64,000 nt of DNA from Dietzia natronolimnaea (GTDB lineage: Bacteria; Actinomycetota; Actinomycetes; Mycobacteriales; Mycobacteriaceae). The stretch is taken from positions 91,466 through 155,465 of the forward strand of contig NZ_NTGA01000005.1 of the NCBI RefSeq assembly GCF_002289575.1. Direction: 5' to 3'. Position numbers and translations under genes: made by a program. Of the stretch, positions 7,968 to 15,608 are shown piece by piece; the first letter of the stretch is position 1; each line of letters begins with the position of its first letter. Under the pieces are notes generated by a model. That model was not told the origin of the DNA, did not search any database, and saw only the letters and a program-made list of their open reading frames with translations.

Positions 7968-9143
7968 TCAGGATGACGAGGTGAGGACGCCGTGTCGGGC
8001 GAGTTCCGACTCCAGCCGCCCGCTGGACAGCAGATCCGCTTCGAGCTCGCGGACGAGCGGGAGGATGTTCGCGCCGAAGTACTCGACGTCGTCGATGCAG
8101 TGGAGGAAGCCGAGGAGGAAGAGGTTCACGCCTCGGGTCTTGTAGGCGACGATCCGTTCGGCGATCTGCTCGGGGGTGCCGACCAGCCCGGTCCGGAAAC
8201 CGTCGTTGTACTGCACGAGATCGGCGAACTCCGAGTCCTGCCACATGCCCTTGCCGTCGGCGGTCGAGCTGCCTGCCTGGCGGACGGCGGAGCGGAACCC
8301 CTCGACGGCCTGTCGGTCGGCCTTGTCAACGATCTCACGGAGCACATCGCGGGCCTCGGCCTCGGAGTCACGACCGATGAGGAACCCGTTGAGTCCGAAC
8401 CTGACGGTGCGACCGTGCAGAGCGGCCTCGGTGGTCACGTCGACCACCTGCTCGGTCAGGCCGTCGAAGTCCTTGCCGTTGCTGAAGTACCAGTCGGAGA
8501 CCCTGCCCGCCATCGCCCGGGCAGCGGTGGAGTTGCCTCCCTGGAAGATCTCGGGATGGGGTCGGCCGGGAAGGGCGGGCGGCTTGGGCTTGAGATCGAA
8601 GTCGTGCAGGCGATAGAAGTCGCCGTGGAACTCCGCGTGGTCGTCGGTCCAGATCGTGCGGAGATAGGTGATGAACTCCTCGGCGCGCCGGTACCGCTCG
8701 TCGTGTTCGAGCCAGGGTTCGCCGAGTTTCGTGAACTCGTCCTTGAACCACCCGGAGACCACGTTGACCGCGGCGCGACCGTTCGAGATCAGGTCCGCGG
8801 TGGCGAGCCACTTGGCCAGGACCCCCGGCTGCCACAGGCCCGGGTGGACGGCGGCGATGACCTTGAGTCGCTCGGTGGCGAGAAGCAGCGCCAGCGAGAA
8901 GCTCGTCGACTCCTGTTGGAACGCCGCTCCGTAGGACGCGATGTACCGCACCTGGGTGAGGGCGTAGTCGAACCCGTTGTCCTCCGCGGTGACCGCCAGC
9001 CGCCGGTTGTAGTCGTAGCCCCAGTCGGTGCGCTGCTCGATCCTCGACACGACGAGCCCCCCACTCACATTGGGGACCCAGTAGGCGAACTGCAACGGGG
9101 CGGAAGCGGTCTCGAACTGGCGCTCTGGACTGATATCGGGCAT
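7968..9143 (-). CDS. sfnG: FMNH2-dependent dimethylsulfone monooxygenase SfnG
   Basis: A 391-residue luciferase-like flavin monooxygenase. The match to SfnG is strong: FAYWVPNVSGGLVVS near the start, DYALTQVRY, LKVIAAVHPGLWQP, then NVVSGWFKDEF and GEPWLEHDERYRRAEEF, all hallmark stretches of the family. SfnG converts dimethylsulfone to methanesulfinate with reduced FMN and oxygen, in the cytoplasm. It is the first gene of the operon with two DszC/SfnB-type enzymes, so the unit should release sulfur from C1 organosulfur compounds. A good ribosome site (AAGGAG) precedes the ATG at 9143. No flavin reductase and no SfnR-type activator were seen next to it, so the reduced flavin must come from elsewhere. 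Confidence 0.92.
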   Translation of the reverse strand: MPDISPERQFETASAPLQFAYWVPNVSGGLVVSRIEQRTDWGYDYNRRLAVTAEDNGFDYALTQVRYIASYGAAFQQESTSFSLALLLATERLKVIAAVHPGLWQPGVLAKWLATADLISNGRAAVNVVSGWFKDEFTKLGEPWLEHDERYRRAEEFITYLRTIWTDDHAEFHGDFYRLHDFDLKPKPPALPGRPHPEIFQGGNSTAARAMAGRVSDWYFSNGKDFDGLTEQVVDVTTEAALHGRTVRFGLNGFLIGRDSEAEARDVLREIVDKADRQAVEGFRSAVRQAGSSTADGKGMWQDSEFADLVQYNDGFRTGLVGTPEQIAERIVAYKTRGVNLFLLGFLHCIDDVEYFGANILPLVRELEADLLSSGRLESELARHGVLTSSS

Positions 9144-9310
9144 GACGGATCAGGACTCCTTCGAATGGTGGTGGTGATGACCGGACCTGCTCGTTCGCGG
9201 TGCTGTCCGGTGCGGTCAGTGTGCGTACCCGGTCCGTCGATGTCGACGATTCGGATCTCCGTGGTGCTATTGCGCGTCGTCGAGAACTCCGAGACCTGAG
9301 CCGGGAATAC

Positions 9311-9331
9311 TCAACTACGGCGGTGAGTTGA
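9311..9331. promoter_or_regulatory. Inverted repeat upstream of the small heat-shock gene
   Basis: A six-base inverted repeat TCAACT-N9-AGTTGA lies 60 bases before the hsp20 start, inside the 247-base gap shared with the divergent sulfur operon. It resembles an operator in size and symmetry. It is not a clear match to the HspR HAIR box, whose half-sites point the other way, nor to CIRCE. It may serve either gene; the binding protein is unknown. Confidence 0.35.
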
Positions 9332-9390
9332 ACCGTGTGCGATCCCGGAGACACCGGGCGCACCCCGACCAGTCCGAAAAGGAGACCGTC

Positions 9391-9849
9391 ATGGCCACCA
9401 GTAACCGTTTCGACCCGTTCCGTGAGCTCGATCGCCTCCTGGGCGAGGGGCTGCGCAGCGCGACCGCCTCCACCTCCCTCCCGATGGACCTCTACAAGGA
9501 AGGCGATCGCTTCGTCGGCCTGATCGACATGCCGGGGGTCGACCCCTCCAGCATCGACATCGACGTGGAGGACCGCACCCTCACGATCCGCGCCGAACGT
9601 CGTGCGCCCGCCGAGGGGGATGCCCAGTGGCTCATGCACGAGCGCCAGACCGGCACGTTCGCCCGGCAGCTCGCGATGGGCAAGGGCCTGGCCACCGACA
9701 AGATCGAGGCCGACTACAGCGACGGCGTCCTGCGTCTGATCATCCCGGTGGCCGAGGAGGCCCAGCCGCGCAAGATCTCCGTCTCCCACGGCACCCAGAA
9801 GGCCGAGCAGGCCGAGATCGTCGAGGGCTCCGCCGACCTGGGCAGCTGA
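9391..9849 (+). CDS. Hsp20/alpha-crystallin-family small heat-shock protein
   Basis: A 152-residue chaperone. The ATG at 9391 follows a strong ribosome site (AAAAGGAGA); an extension upstream of it has no such site. After a short N-terminal arm (RFDPFRELDRLL) comes the alpha-crystallin domain, with LYKEGDRFVGLIDMPGVDPSSI, LTIRAERR and the strand ending GVLRLIIPVAEEAQPRKI; the last carries the family's ILRLxIP pattern. It would form oligomers that hold unfolding proteins for refolding by DnaK. It stands as a single-gene unit with a 19-base-pair terminator directly after it, so it is probably controlled by stress alone. Confidence 0.93.
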   Translation: MATSNRFDPFRELDRLLGEGLRSATASTSLPMDLYKEGDRFVGLIDMPGVDPSSIDIDVEDRTLTIRAERRAPAEGDAQWLMHERQTGTFARQLAMGKGLATDKIEADYSDGVLRLIIPVAEEAQPRKISVSHGTQKAEQAEIVEGSADLGS

Positions 9850-9871
9850 TCACCGACCCTCCGATCCCCCC

Positions 9872-9911
9872 GACCGCCGCCCCGACCTCGCCCGAGGTCG
9901 GGGCGGCGGTC
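9872..9911. terminator. Strong hairpin terminator between hsp20 and a convergent gene
   Basis: A perfect 19-base-pair stem (9872-9890 with 9893-9911), with the two to six central bases as loop, fills most of the gap between hsp20 and the convergent gene ending at 9948. It probably stops transcription from both sides. Confidence 0.85.
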
Positions 9912-9947
9912 TGCTCGATCCGTCGGACTGACCGCCGGGGCGGGCCC

Positions 9948-11192
9948 TCATCCCGGCCCGATCGCCCATCCCGTCGTCATCTGCCCGGCGAAGACCGGCA
10001 GCCGCGCGAGGATCCGGTTCTGCTCGGCCCGCGGCCGGAAGCCCACGTCCAGGTAGCCCGGCGCCTCCGCCGGCCGGTCGCGCACGAGCGACCGGAACGC
10101 CGGCACGAGATCCTGCTCGATGTACTCCCAGCGTGGCTCCCGGTCGGCCCAGTTGAACGCGGGCAGAGGCGTGTGGAGCGCCGTCTGCTGACCGTTGACG
10201 TCGGCCCTCACCGTCAGCGGCCGGAACTCGCCCAGGGTGGAGGCCCCGGGGATGTCGGGGGCACCGCCCACGGTGGTGAGATAGGTGAGCACCCGACCGA
10301 AGTCCCCGCGGCCCACCGCCGTAGCGTCCCACTGGTCGGCGATGATCTGGTTCTGTTCCCGCGACGCCATCCGCAGCAGCGCCTCCGACCTGCCGTCAGG
10401 CGAGCCCTCGTCGAGCCTCTGCCAGGCCTCGAGCACGTAGTCGTCGTACGCCCCGCCGGCCGCGAGTTCCCTAACCGCAGGAATGCCCCCCGCCAGGTAG
10501 GCCTCGTGCATCGGCACCATGTCCATGAAGATGTTGCGCTGCATGATCAGCAGCCGGTGCAGGTACCAGTCCACGTCGGAGCGCGTGAGAGTCGGGCCCG
10601 CCGTGGCCAGCAGTCGCACATCGCGCGGCATCTGCGCCGCGAGCTCCCACGGCACGCCGCCCAACGCCTCACCGATCCCGGTTCCAGCCTGGTGAACCCC
10701 GGGTACGTCGAGCACCCCACCCACCTCGTCGAGGTCCCAGAACCCGGCCGCGAACGACATCCCGGCCAGCCCCGCCATCCCGGTCCACCAGAACCCGTCG
10801 TGCATGCCGTAGAGACGCAGATAGTTCACATAGACCTTGTCGACCGTCTCCAGGTTCGCCTCCAGCCCCCTCTCCGGCGCCCAGGCATCGAGGTCTATCC
10901 CGGCATTCTCCGCACCGACCGTCAGCCAGTACTGGCGCGTGAGGGTCGCGTATCGCTCCGGTGCGACGCCCGCCGCGCGCACCACGGCGAGTGCCGCGGC
11001 CAGCTCCTCGCGGTCGGTGGTCAGGGCGGTGGAGAACCCACCGGGCAACTCACCGTGGGGATTGTCCGCCACGACGTCCGTGTAGACGGCGTACGCCTGC
11101 CCGCTGACCACGGCGGGCTGATGGACGAACGACAGGGCGCCCACCATGACGACGGCGATGACCTGGCCGAAGACACGCTGGGATCGACTCAT
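9948..11192 (-). CDS. Exported protein of unknown function, 414 residues
   Basis: Not recognised. The N-terminus (MSRSQRVFGQVIAVVMVGAL) is a signal peptide or anchor with a cleavage-like site near AYA. The rest is soluble, rich in Trp, Tyr and acidic residues and contains no obvious enzymatic motif. Stretches such as YLRLYGMHDGFWWTGMAGLAG, WYLHRLLIMQRNIFMDMVPMHEAYL and ASREQNQIIADQW suggest an all-helical fold. No nucleotide-binding loop or zinc motif was seen. It faces the biotin transporter across a 171-base divergent region with a GlxR/CRP-like palindrome 24 bases before its start, so it may be under cAMP-type control. It probably acts outside the membrane. Confidence 0.7.
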   Translation of the reverse strand: MSRSQRVFGQVIAVVMVGALSFVHQPAVVSGQAYAVYTDVVADNPHGELPGGFSTALTTDREELAAALAVVRAAGVAPERYATLTRQYWLTVGAENAGIDLDAWAPERGLEANLETVDKVYVNYLRLYGMHDGFWWTGMAGLAGMSFAAGFWDLDEVGGVLDVPGVHQAGTGIGEALGGVPWELAAQMPRDVRLLATAGPTLTRSDVDWYLHRLLIMQRNIFMDMVPMHEAYLAGGIPAVRELAAGGAYDDYVLEAWQRLDEGSPDGRSEALLRMASREQNQIIADQWDATAVGRGDFGRVLTYLTTVGGAPDIPGASTLGEFRPLTVRADVNGQQTALHTPLPAFNWADREPRWEYIEQDLVPAFRSLVRDRPAEAPGYLDVGFRPRAEQNRILARLPVFAGQMTTGWAIGPG

Positions 11193-11215
11193 CTCTTGTC
11201 CCCTGAACCGCCGAA

Positions 11216-11231
11216 TGTGATGTGTATCACT
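11216..11231. promoter_or_regulatory. GlxR/CRP-type binding site (TGTGA-N6-TCACT)
   Basis: The 16-base sequence matches the GlxR/CRP consensus TGTGA-N6-TCACA in nine of its ten conserved positions. It is 24 bases from the start of the exported protein (minus strand) and about 130 bases from bioY (plus strand). Position close to the minus-strand start suggests repression or activation of that gene; effect on bioY is less certain. Confidence 0.6.
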
Positions 11232-11363
11232 CTATGGCACCGGGAGCGCCCCCATGGTCGGACACGCGGTATCGCGCACCCCGATGACGGGAATCGGCGG
11301 GTCAGGGACGACAATGAACGGCGTACAGTGTCGATCTACTCTCCAGGTGACAAGGAAGTCCAC

Positions 11364-11966
11364 GTGAGCACCTCCATCGATCGGGCCCCGACCCGGAGCG
11401 CAACCCGAGATCTCGCCCAGATCGCGGTGTTCGCCGCCCTCATCGTCGTCCTCGGCCTACCCGGTCAGATCAGCATCGGCTCCGCGGGCGTACCGATCAC
11501 GCTGCAGACGCTCGGCGTCATGCTCGCCGGTGCGCTTCTCGGCTGGCGCAAGGGCCTGCTCTCGGTGCTTGCGGTCATCGTCATCGGTCTCGCGCTCCCC
11601 GTCCTTGCCGGCGGTCGCACCACACTCACCGCACTGGCGAGCCCCACCGCGGGATTCCTCCTCGGCTGGCTCCCGGCCGTCGTCGTGATCGGGCTTCTCA
11701 CCGCCCTGATGATGCCCCGCTACCGCCTGATCCCCGGGCTGCTCATCAACATCCTCGGTGGCATCGTGGTCATCTACGCCTTCGGCGTGGTGGGCATGCT
11801 CATCCGCACCGAGCTGACCCTGACGGCCGCGATCGCGGCGAACGGTGTCTTCGTGCCCGGCGACCTTCTCAAGGCGGTCATCACGGCCGTCGTCGCCGTC
11901 CAGGTCCACAAGGCCCGACCCGGACTGATCGCGCCACTCCGCGGACAGCGTCCGTCCCGGACGTGA
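11364..11966 (+). CDS. bioY: Biotin ECF transporter substrate-binding component BioY
   Basis: A 200-residue integral membrane protein with about six helices. It carries the BioY hallmarks: ITLQTLGVMLAGALLGWRKG early in the protein and a later GFLLGWLPAVVVIGLL segment. BioY captures biotin in the membrane and works with the ATPase and EcfT subunits encoded directly after it. A GTG start at 11364 with AAGGAAG upstream is preferred: an open frame continues upstream but only as antisense of the preceding gene. The bioM start is 10 bases after the stop, so the three genes form an operon. The organism can thus import biotin; whether it also makes biotin is not visible here. Confidence 0.93.
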   Translation: MSTSIDRAPTRSATRDLAQIAVFAALIVVLGLPGQISIGSAGVPITLQTLGVMLAGALLGWRKGLLSVLAVIVIGLALPVLAGGRTTLTALASPTAGFLLGWLPAVVVIGLLTALMMPRYRLIPGLLINILGGIVVIYAFGVVGMLIRTELTLTAAIAANGVFVPGDLLKAVITAVVAVQVHKARPGLIAPLRGQRPSRT

Positions 11967-11976
11967 CCGACCCCGT

Positions 11977-12771
11977 GTGGCAGGTGCCCGCGTGGCGGGC
12001 GCCCGCGTGACCCGCGCCCGAGAGGCCGAGCACCGCGGCACCGAGATCCGTTTCGACGGCGTCAGCCATTCCTACGGTGACCGGACGGTCCTCGCCGACA
12101 TCGATCTGGTGTTGTCCGAGAGGCGCATCGGGATCATCGGCGTCAACGGCGGCGGCAAGTCGACGCTCGCGCGCATGATCAACGGGCTGGTCGTGCCGTC
12201 CTCGGGAACGGTGACCGTCGACGGCCTCGACACGCGCCGCAAGGGATCCCAGGTCCGCCGCCGGGTCGGCTTCTGCTTCACCGATCCCGACACCCAGATC
12301 GTCATGCCCACCGTGGCGGAGGACGTCGACTTCTCCCTTCGTCGGTCGGGCCTGAGCCGCGAGGATCGACGACGACGGGTCGAGCAGGTCCTCGCCACGT
12401 ACAACCTCGCCGACCACGCCGATCACCCCTGCCACCTCTTGTCCGGCGGCCAGAAGCAACTCCTCGCCCTGGCGGCGGTGCTGGTGATCGAGCCCTCGGT
12501 GATCGTGGCCGACGAACCCACCACCCTGCTCGACCTGCGCAACCGCGCGCTGGTGGCCGAGACCTTCGCCGGGCTCCCCCAACAACTCGTGGTGGTGACC
12601 CACGATCTGGATCTGGTCGCCGACTTCGACCGCGTGTTGGTGGTGGACGGTGGCCGGGTGGTGATCGACGACGCCCCCGCGGCCGCGCTGTCCGGGTACC
12701 GCCGGATCGCGTTGCATTCGGGCTCGGGGCCCGGTCCGGGCACGGGGGCCGGCTCGGACCAGGAGACCTAG
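11977..12771 (+). CDS. bioM: Biotin ECF transporter ATPase BioM
   Basis: A 264-residue ABC ATPase. Walker A is GVNGGGKST, the signature motif is LSGGQKQ, and Walker B runs VIVADEPTT; the switch His follows in VVVTHDLD. The IRFDGVSHSYGDRTVL start is typical of EcfA/CbiO-like subunits. The sequence begins with a short Ala/Arg-rich extension, and a later start (about 12007) is possible. It would power BioY together with BioN. The C-terminal 15 residues are Gly/Ser-rich and probably disordered. The next gene starts on the base after its stop codon. Confidence 0.9.
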   Translation: MAGARVAGARVTRAREAEHRGTEIRFDGVSHSYGDRTVLADIDLVLSERRIGIIGVNGGGKSTLARMINGLVVPSSGTVTVDGLDTRRKGSQVRRRVGFCFTDPDTQIVMPTVAEDVDFSLRRSGLSREDRRRRVEQVLATYNLADHADHPCHLLSGGQKQLLALAAVLVIEPSVIVADEPTTLLDLRNRALVAETFAGLPQQLVVVTHDLDLVADFDRVLVVDGGRVVIDDAPAAALSGYRRIALHSGSGPGPGTGAGSDQET

Positions 12772-13371
12772 GTGTTCGCCACCTACCAACCCGGACACTC
12801 GCTGCTCCACCGTCTGCCGGCGGGGCTGAAGATCCTCCTGGTCTGCGCCCTGATCCTCGCGGTGTCACTGTCGGTGGGGCAGGCCTGGCACGTCCTGCCC
12901 GCACTGGGGTTCGCCTCCGCGCTCTACGCGATCGGGCGGATCCGTCCGCGCGCCGCCTGGGACCAGGTTCGTCCCGTGCTGCCGATGCTGATCGCGATCC
13001 TGGTGCTGCAGTGGATCGTCGCCGACCTCGACACCGCGGTCCGGGTGAGCGGCGCGCTGCTCGTGGCGGTCGCCATCGCGGGTCTGGTCGCGCTGACCAC
13101 CAAGGTCTCGGACATGCTCGACGCGGTCACCCGGGCCGCCCGGCCGCTGCGGCACATAGGCGTCTCACCGGATCGCGTGGCGCTCGTGCTGGTGTTGACC
13201 ATCCGCGCGATCCCCCTGCTCGCCCGCCAGCTACGCCAGGTGACCGAGGCCCGCAAGGCCCGCGGGCTGGGCATGTCGATCCGGGCGCTGGTGGTGCCGA
13301 CGGTGCTCGGAGCACTCACCACGGCCGACCAACTCGGTGACGCGTTGGCGGCCCGCGGAGTCGACGACTGA
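12772..13371 (+). CDS. bioN: ECF transporter transmembrane component BioN (EcfT)
   Basis: A 199-residue membrane protein with several hydrophobic helices followed by the EcfT coupling region. The family's Ala-Arg-Gly motif is visible in TEARKARGLGM and couples the ATPase to BioY. The GTG start directly follows the bioM stop codon, so translation is coupled. Together with bioY and bioM it completes a stand-alone biotin transporter. The following gene is on the other strand. Confidence 0.9.
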   Translation: MFATYQPGHSLLHRLPAGLKILLVCALILAVSLSVGQAWHVLPALGFASALYAIGRIRPRAAWDQVRPVLPMLIAILVLQWIVADLDTAVRVSGALLVAVAIAGLVALTTKVSDMLDAVTRAARPLRHIGVSPDRVALVLVLTIRAIPLLARQLRQVTEARKARGLGMSIRALVVPTVLGALTTADQLGDALAARGVDD

Positions 13372-13407
13372 GCTCCCCCGGCGCTCCCCTCGGCCCCGCC
13401 GACCGGG

Positions 13408-14478
13408 TCAGCGACGCCGACCCTCGCGCCACAGCAGTCCCAGGAAGAACATGCCTCCGATCACCACGGTCACCACCCCGACCGGGATGGGTAGCGGGAA
13501 GGCGTGTTGTGCCACCAGGTCGCTCACCAGGAGCAGCAGGCCGCCCAACAGTGCCGCCGGGAGCACCCGGTCCGTTCGGGTGAGAAGTCGAGCGACGTGG
13601 GGGGCCACCAGCGCCACGAACGCGACAGGCCCGGCGGTTGCCACCGCGACGGCCGCCAGCAGCGTGGCAGCGGACAGCAGGATGACCCTCGTGGAGCGCA
13701 TCCGGACCCCCAGCGCGATGGCCGCCTCATCACCCAATGCCAACGCCCGCAGCCCTCGGGCCTGGCTCCAGATCACCACGGCGGAGAGCAGGAGGAAGAA
13801 CAGAACGGGACGGAGTTCCGCCCAGCCCCGGCCCTGCAGCGAGCCGGTGAGCCAGATCTGGGCGGTCACGGCGCTCGCCACGAACACCCGCGAGAGCAGA
13901 TGGGCCACGTACGCCATTGCCAGTGCCCCGAGGGCGACACCGACCAAGACCAGGCGAGCGCCGCTCAACCCCCGCCACCAGGTCAACGCCACGATGAGCC
14001 CCACCGTGATCGCGGCGCCGATCAGCGCGCCCAGCCCGACCTGGGCGATCGATCCCCCGGTCACCAGGATCACTGTGGCGCCACCGGCCGAGGCTCCCTG
14101 CGTGACGCCGATGATGTCCGGGCTGGCGAGGGGGTTGCGGGTGAGCGCGCAGAAGACGGCTCCCGACGCCGCCAGGCTGGCGCCCACGACGACGGCGATC
14201 AGCGCCCGCGGCAGCCGGCGTTCGGTGACGAAGAATCCGGTCGTCCTGTCGGGGGCGTCACCGAACAATGAAGCGACCGCGTCCGGGGCGGTGACCCGGA
14301 ACTCCCCGATGAGCAGCGACCCCGCGATCAGGACACAGGTCGCCAAGGCCAGGACCACCGTGACCCACGCGGTCCTGCCATCCCACCGCACCGAGTACCC
14401 GCCCAGCCGCAGGACCCTCTCGCCCGTCGGCAAGGCGGCGGTGCCCGTCGCACCGCGGGGCGGGGCCGATGCCCTCAC
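13408..14478 (-). CDS. FecCD-family ferric-siderophore ABC permease (importer A, second subunit)
   Basis: A 356-residue permease with about nine to ten membrane helices. Family signatures include RLPRALIAVVVGASLAASG, FCALTRNPLASPDIIGVTQGAS and GPVAFVALVAPHVARLL, the last being the coupling-helix stretch that contacts the ATPase. It is in the FepG/FecD class. Its GTG start overlaps the stop of the other permease (GTGA), which defines the N-terminus (VRASAPPRG). It pairs with the gene at 14475-15548 to form the heterodimeric channel for the receptor and ATPase encoded divergently at 15609-17365. Substrate: a ferric siderophore, by family and context. Confidence 0.92.
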   Translation of the reverse strand: MRASAPPRGATGTAALPTGERVLRLGGYSVRWDGRTAWVTVVLALATCVLIAGSLLIGEFRVTAPDAVASLFGDAPDRTTGFFVTERRLPRALIAVVVGASLAASGAVFCALTRNPLASPDIIGVTQGASAGGATVILVTGGSIAQVGLGALIGAAITVGLIVALTWWRGLSGARLVLVGVALGALAMAYVAHLLSRVFVASAVTAQIWLTGSLQGRGWAELRPVLFFLLLSAVVIWSQARGLRALALGDEAAIALGVRMRSTRVILLSAATLLAAVAVATAGPVAFVALVAPHVARLLTRTDRVLPAALLGGLLLLVSDLVAQHAFPLPIPVGVVTVVIGGMFFLGLLWREGRRR

Positions 14479-15548
14479 GTCACCCCCACCCGTCGGCCGG
14501 ACGCCAGGTAGACGATCAGTAGCGGCGCGCCGATGAAGGCGGTCACGACGCCCGCGGGAGTCTCGGCGCCGCCTCCGATCACGCGGCCGATCACATCCGC
14601 GACGAGGAGCAGCGCGGGTGCGAGCGCCATCGACAGCGGAACCACCCGCCGCAGGCTGGGGCCGACCAACCCCCGCGCCAGGTGCGGGATGATCAAGCCC
14701 ACGAAACCGATCGGGCCGGCCAGCGCGGTCGCCGTCCCGGCCAGCAGCGCCACGGCGACCAGGCTCCAGACCCGCACCCACCCGGGGCGGACTCCGAGCG
14801 AGATGGCGGAGTCGTCCCCCAGCGCGATGGCGTCCAGGCCGCGTAGGAGGAGCAGTGCGATGATCCCGCCCCCCACGATCAGCGGGACCACGCCGAGCAC
14901 CTCGTCGACGGGTCGAGCGGTGAGCGAGCCGACCTGCCAGTAGCGGTATGCGTCGAGGATCTGTTCGTCGAGGACGACGAACGCCTGACTGATGCCGGAC
15001 AGGGTGGCAGCCAGGGCGACGCCGGCCAGCGTGAGTCTCACCGGTGACGACGCCGCCATCGACGACGCACTCAGAACCAGGATCACGGCCGAGGCGAGGC
15101 CTGCTCCGACCAGGGCGAACCAGACGGTGGACGCCAGGCCCAGGCCTCCGGTGACGGCCGCTCCGACCACCACCCCGAGTGCCGCACCGGCGTTGACACC
15201 GAGAATTCCGGGGTCGGCGATCGGGTTGCGCGTCACCGCTTGCATCAGCGCCCCGGCGGCCCCCAGCGCGGCCCCGCAGACCAGCCCCAGCACGGTCCGG
15301 TTGACGCGGAGCTCGCCCACGATCCCCACCACGCTCAGCGATCCCCGCCCCAGGAGCGCCTCGACCACCTCATCGGGCGGGATCGAGCGGGCCCCGATCG
15401 CGAAACTGGCCACCACCGCGAGTGCGAGCACGACGAGCGCCACGAGCACCCCGACCACGACCACGACCTCACCGCGTATGCGGCCCCGGGGTCCCCCGTC
15501 GATCTCCGGTGGGACGGCGGGGTCACTCCGCGTCGGTCTCACAGCCAC
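14475..15548 (-). CDS. FecCD-family ferric-siderophore ABC permease (importer A, first subunit)
   Basis: A 357-residue membrane protein of the FepD/FecC class, with about ten helices. It contains RVNRTVLGLVCGAALGAAGALMQ, ITRNPIADPGILGVNAGAALG-type motif (here VTRNPIADPGILG) and GPIGFVGLIIPHLARGL. The GTG start at 15548 gives a short polar N-terminus before the first helix. The start lies 22 bases from an iron box that serves both this operon and the divergent receptor gene. Stop overlaps the next permease. Expected role: import of iron-loaded siderophore through the cytoplasmic membrane when iron is short. Confidence 0.92.
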   Translation of the reverse strand: MAVRPTRSDPAVPPEIDGGPRGRIRGEVVVVVGVLVALVVLALAVVASFAIGARSIPPDEVVEALLGRGSLSVVGIVGELRVNRTVLGLVCGAALGAAGALMQAVTRNPIADPGILGVNAGAALGVVVGAAVTGGLGLASTVWFALVGAGLASAVILVLSASSMAASSPVRLTLAGVALAATLSGISQAFVVLDEQILDAYRYWQVGSLTARPVDEVLGVVPLIVGGGIIALLLLRGLDAIALGDDSAISLGVRPGWVRVWSLVAVALLAGTATALAGPIGFVGLIIPHLARGLVGPSLRRVVPLSMALAPALLLVADVIGRVIGGGAETPAGVVTAFIGAPLLIVYLASGRRVGVT

Positions 15549-15569
15549 GGTGGAACTGTATCCGACCGC

Positions 15570-15588
15570 TTAGGTAAGCCTTTCCTCG
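15570..15588. promoter_or_regulatory. DtxR/IdeR iron box in the divergent promoter of importer A
   Basis: The 19-base sequence TTAGGTAAGCCTTTCCTCG matches 14 of 19 positions of the DtxR/IdeR consensus. It lies in the only 60 bases between the importer A permease operon (minus) and its receptor gene (plus), so iron-loaded regulator bound here would shut off both directions. Confidence 0.75.
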
Positions 15589-15608
15589 CTATGGTTTGAT
15601 TCTCTTTC

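Noticed and set aside
9311..9331. HspR HAIR box
   Set aside because: The half-sites point the opposite way to the CTTGAGT-N7-ACTCAAG consensus and differ in spacing, so it was only listed as an unassigned inverted repeat.
9627..11363. Long upstream extension of bioY
   Set aside because: It runs antisense through the 414-residue exported protein. BioY homology begins only at the GTG at 11364, where a ribosome site is present.
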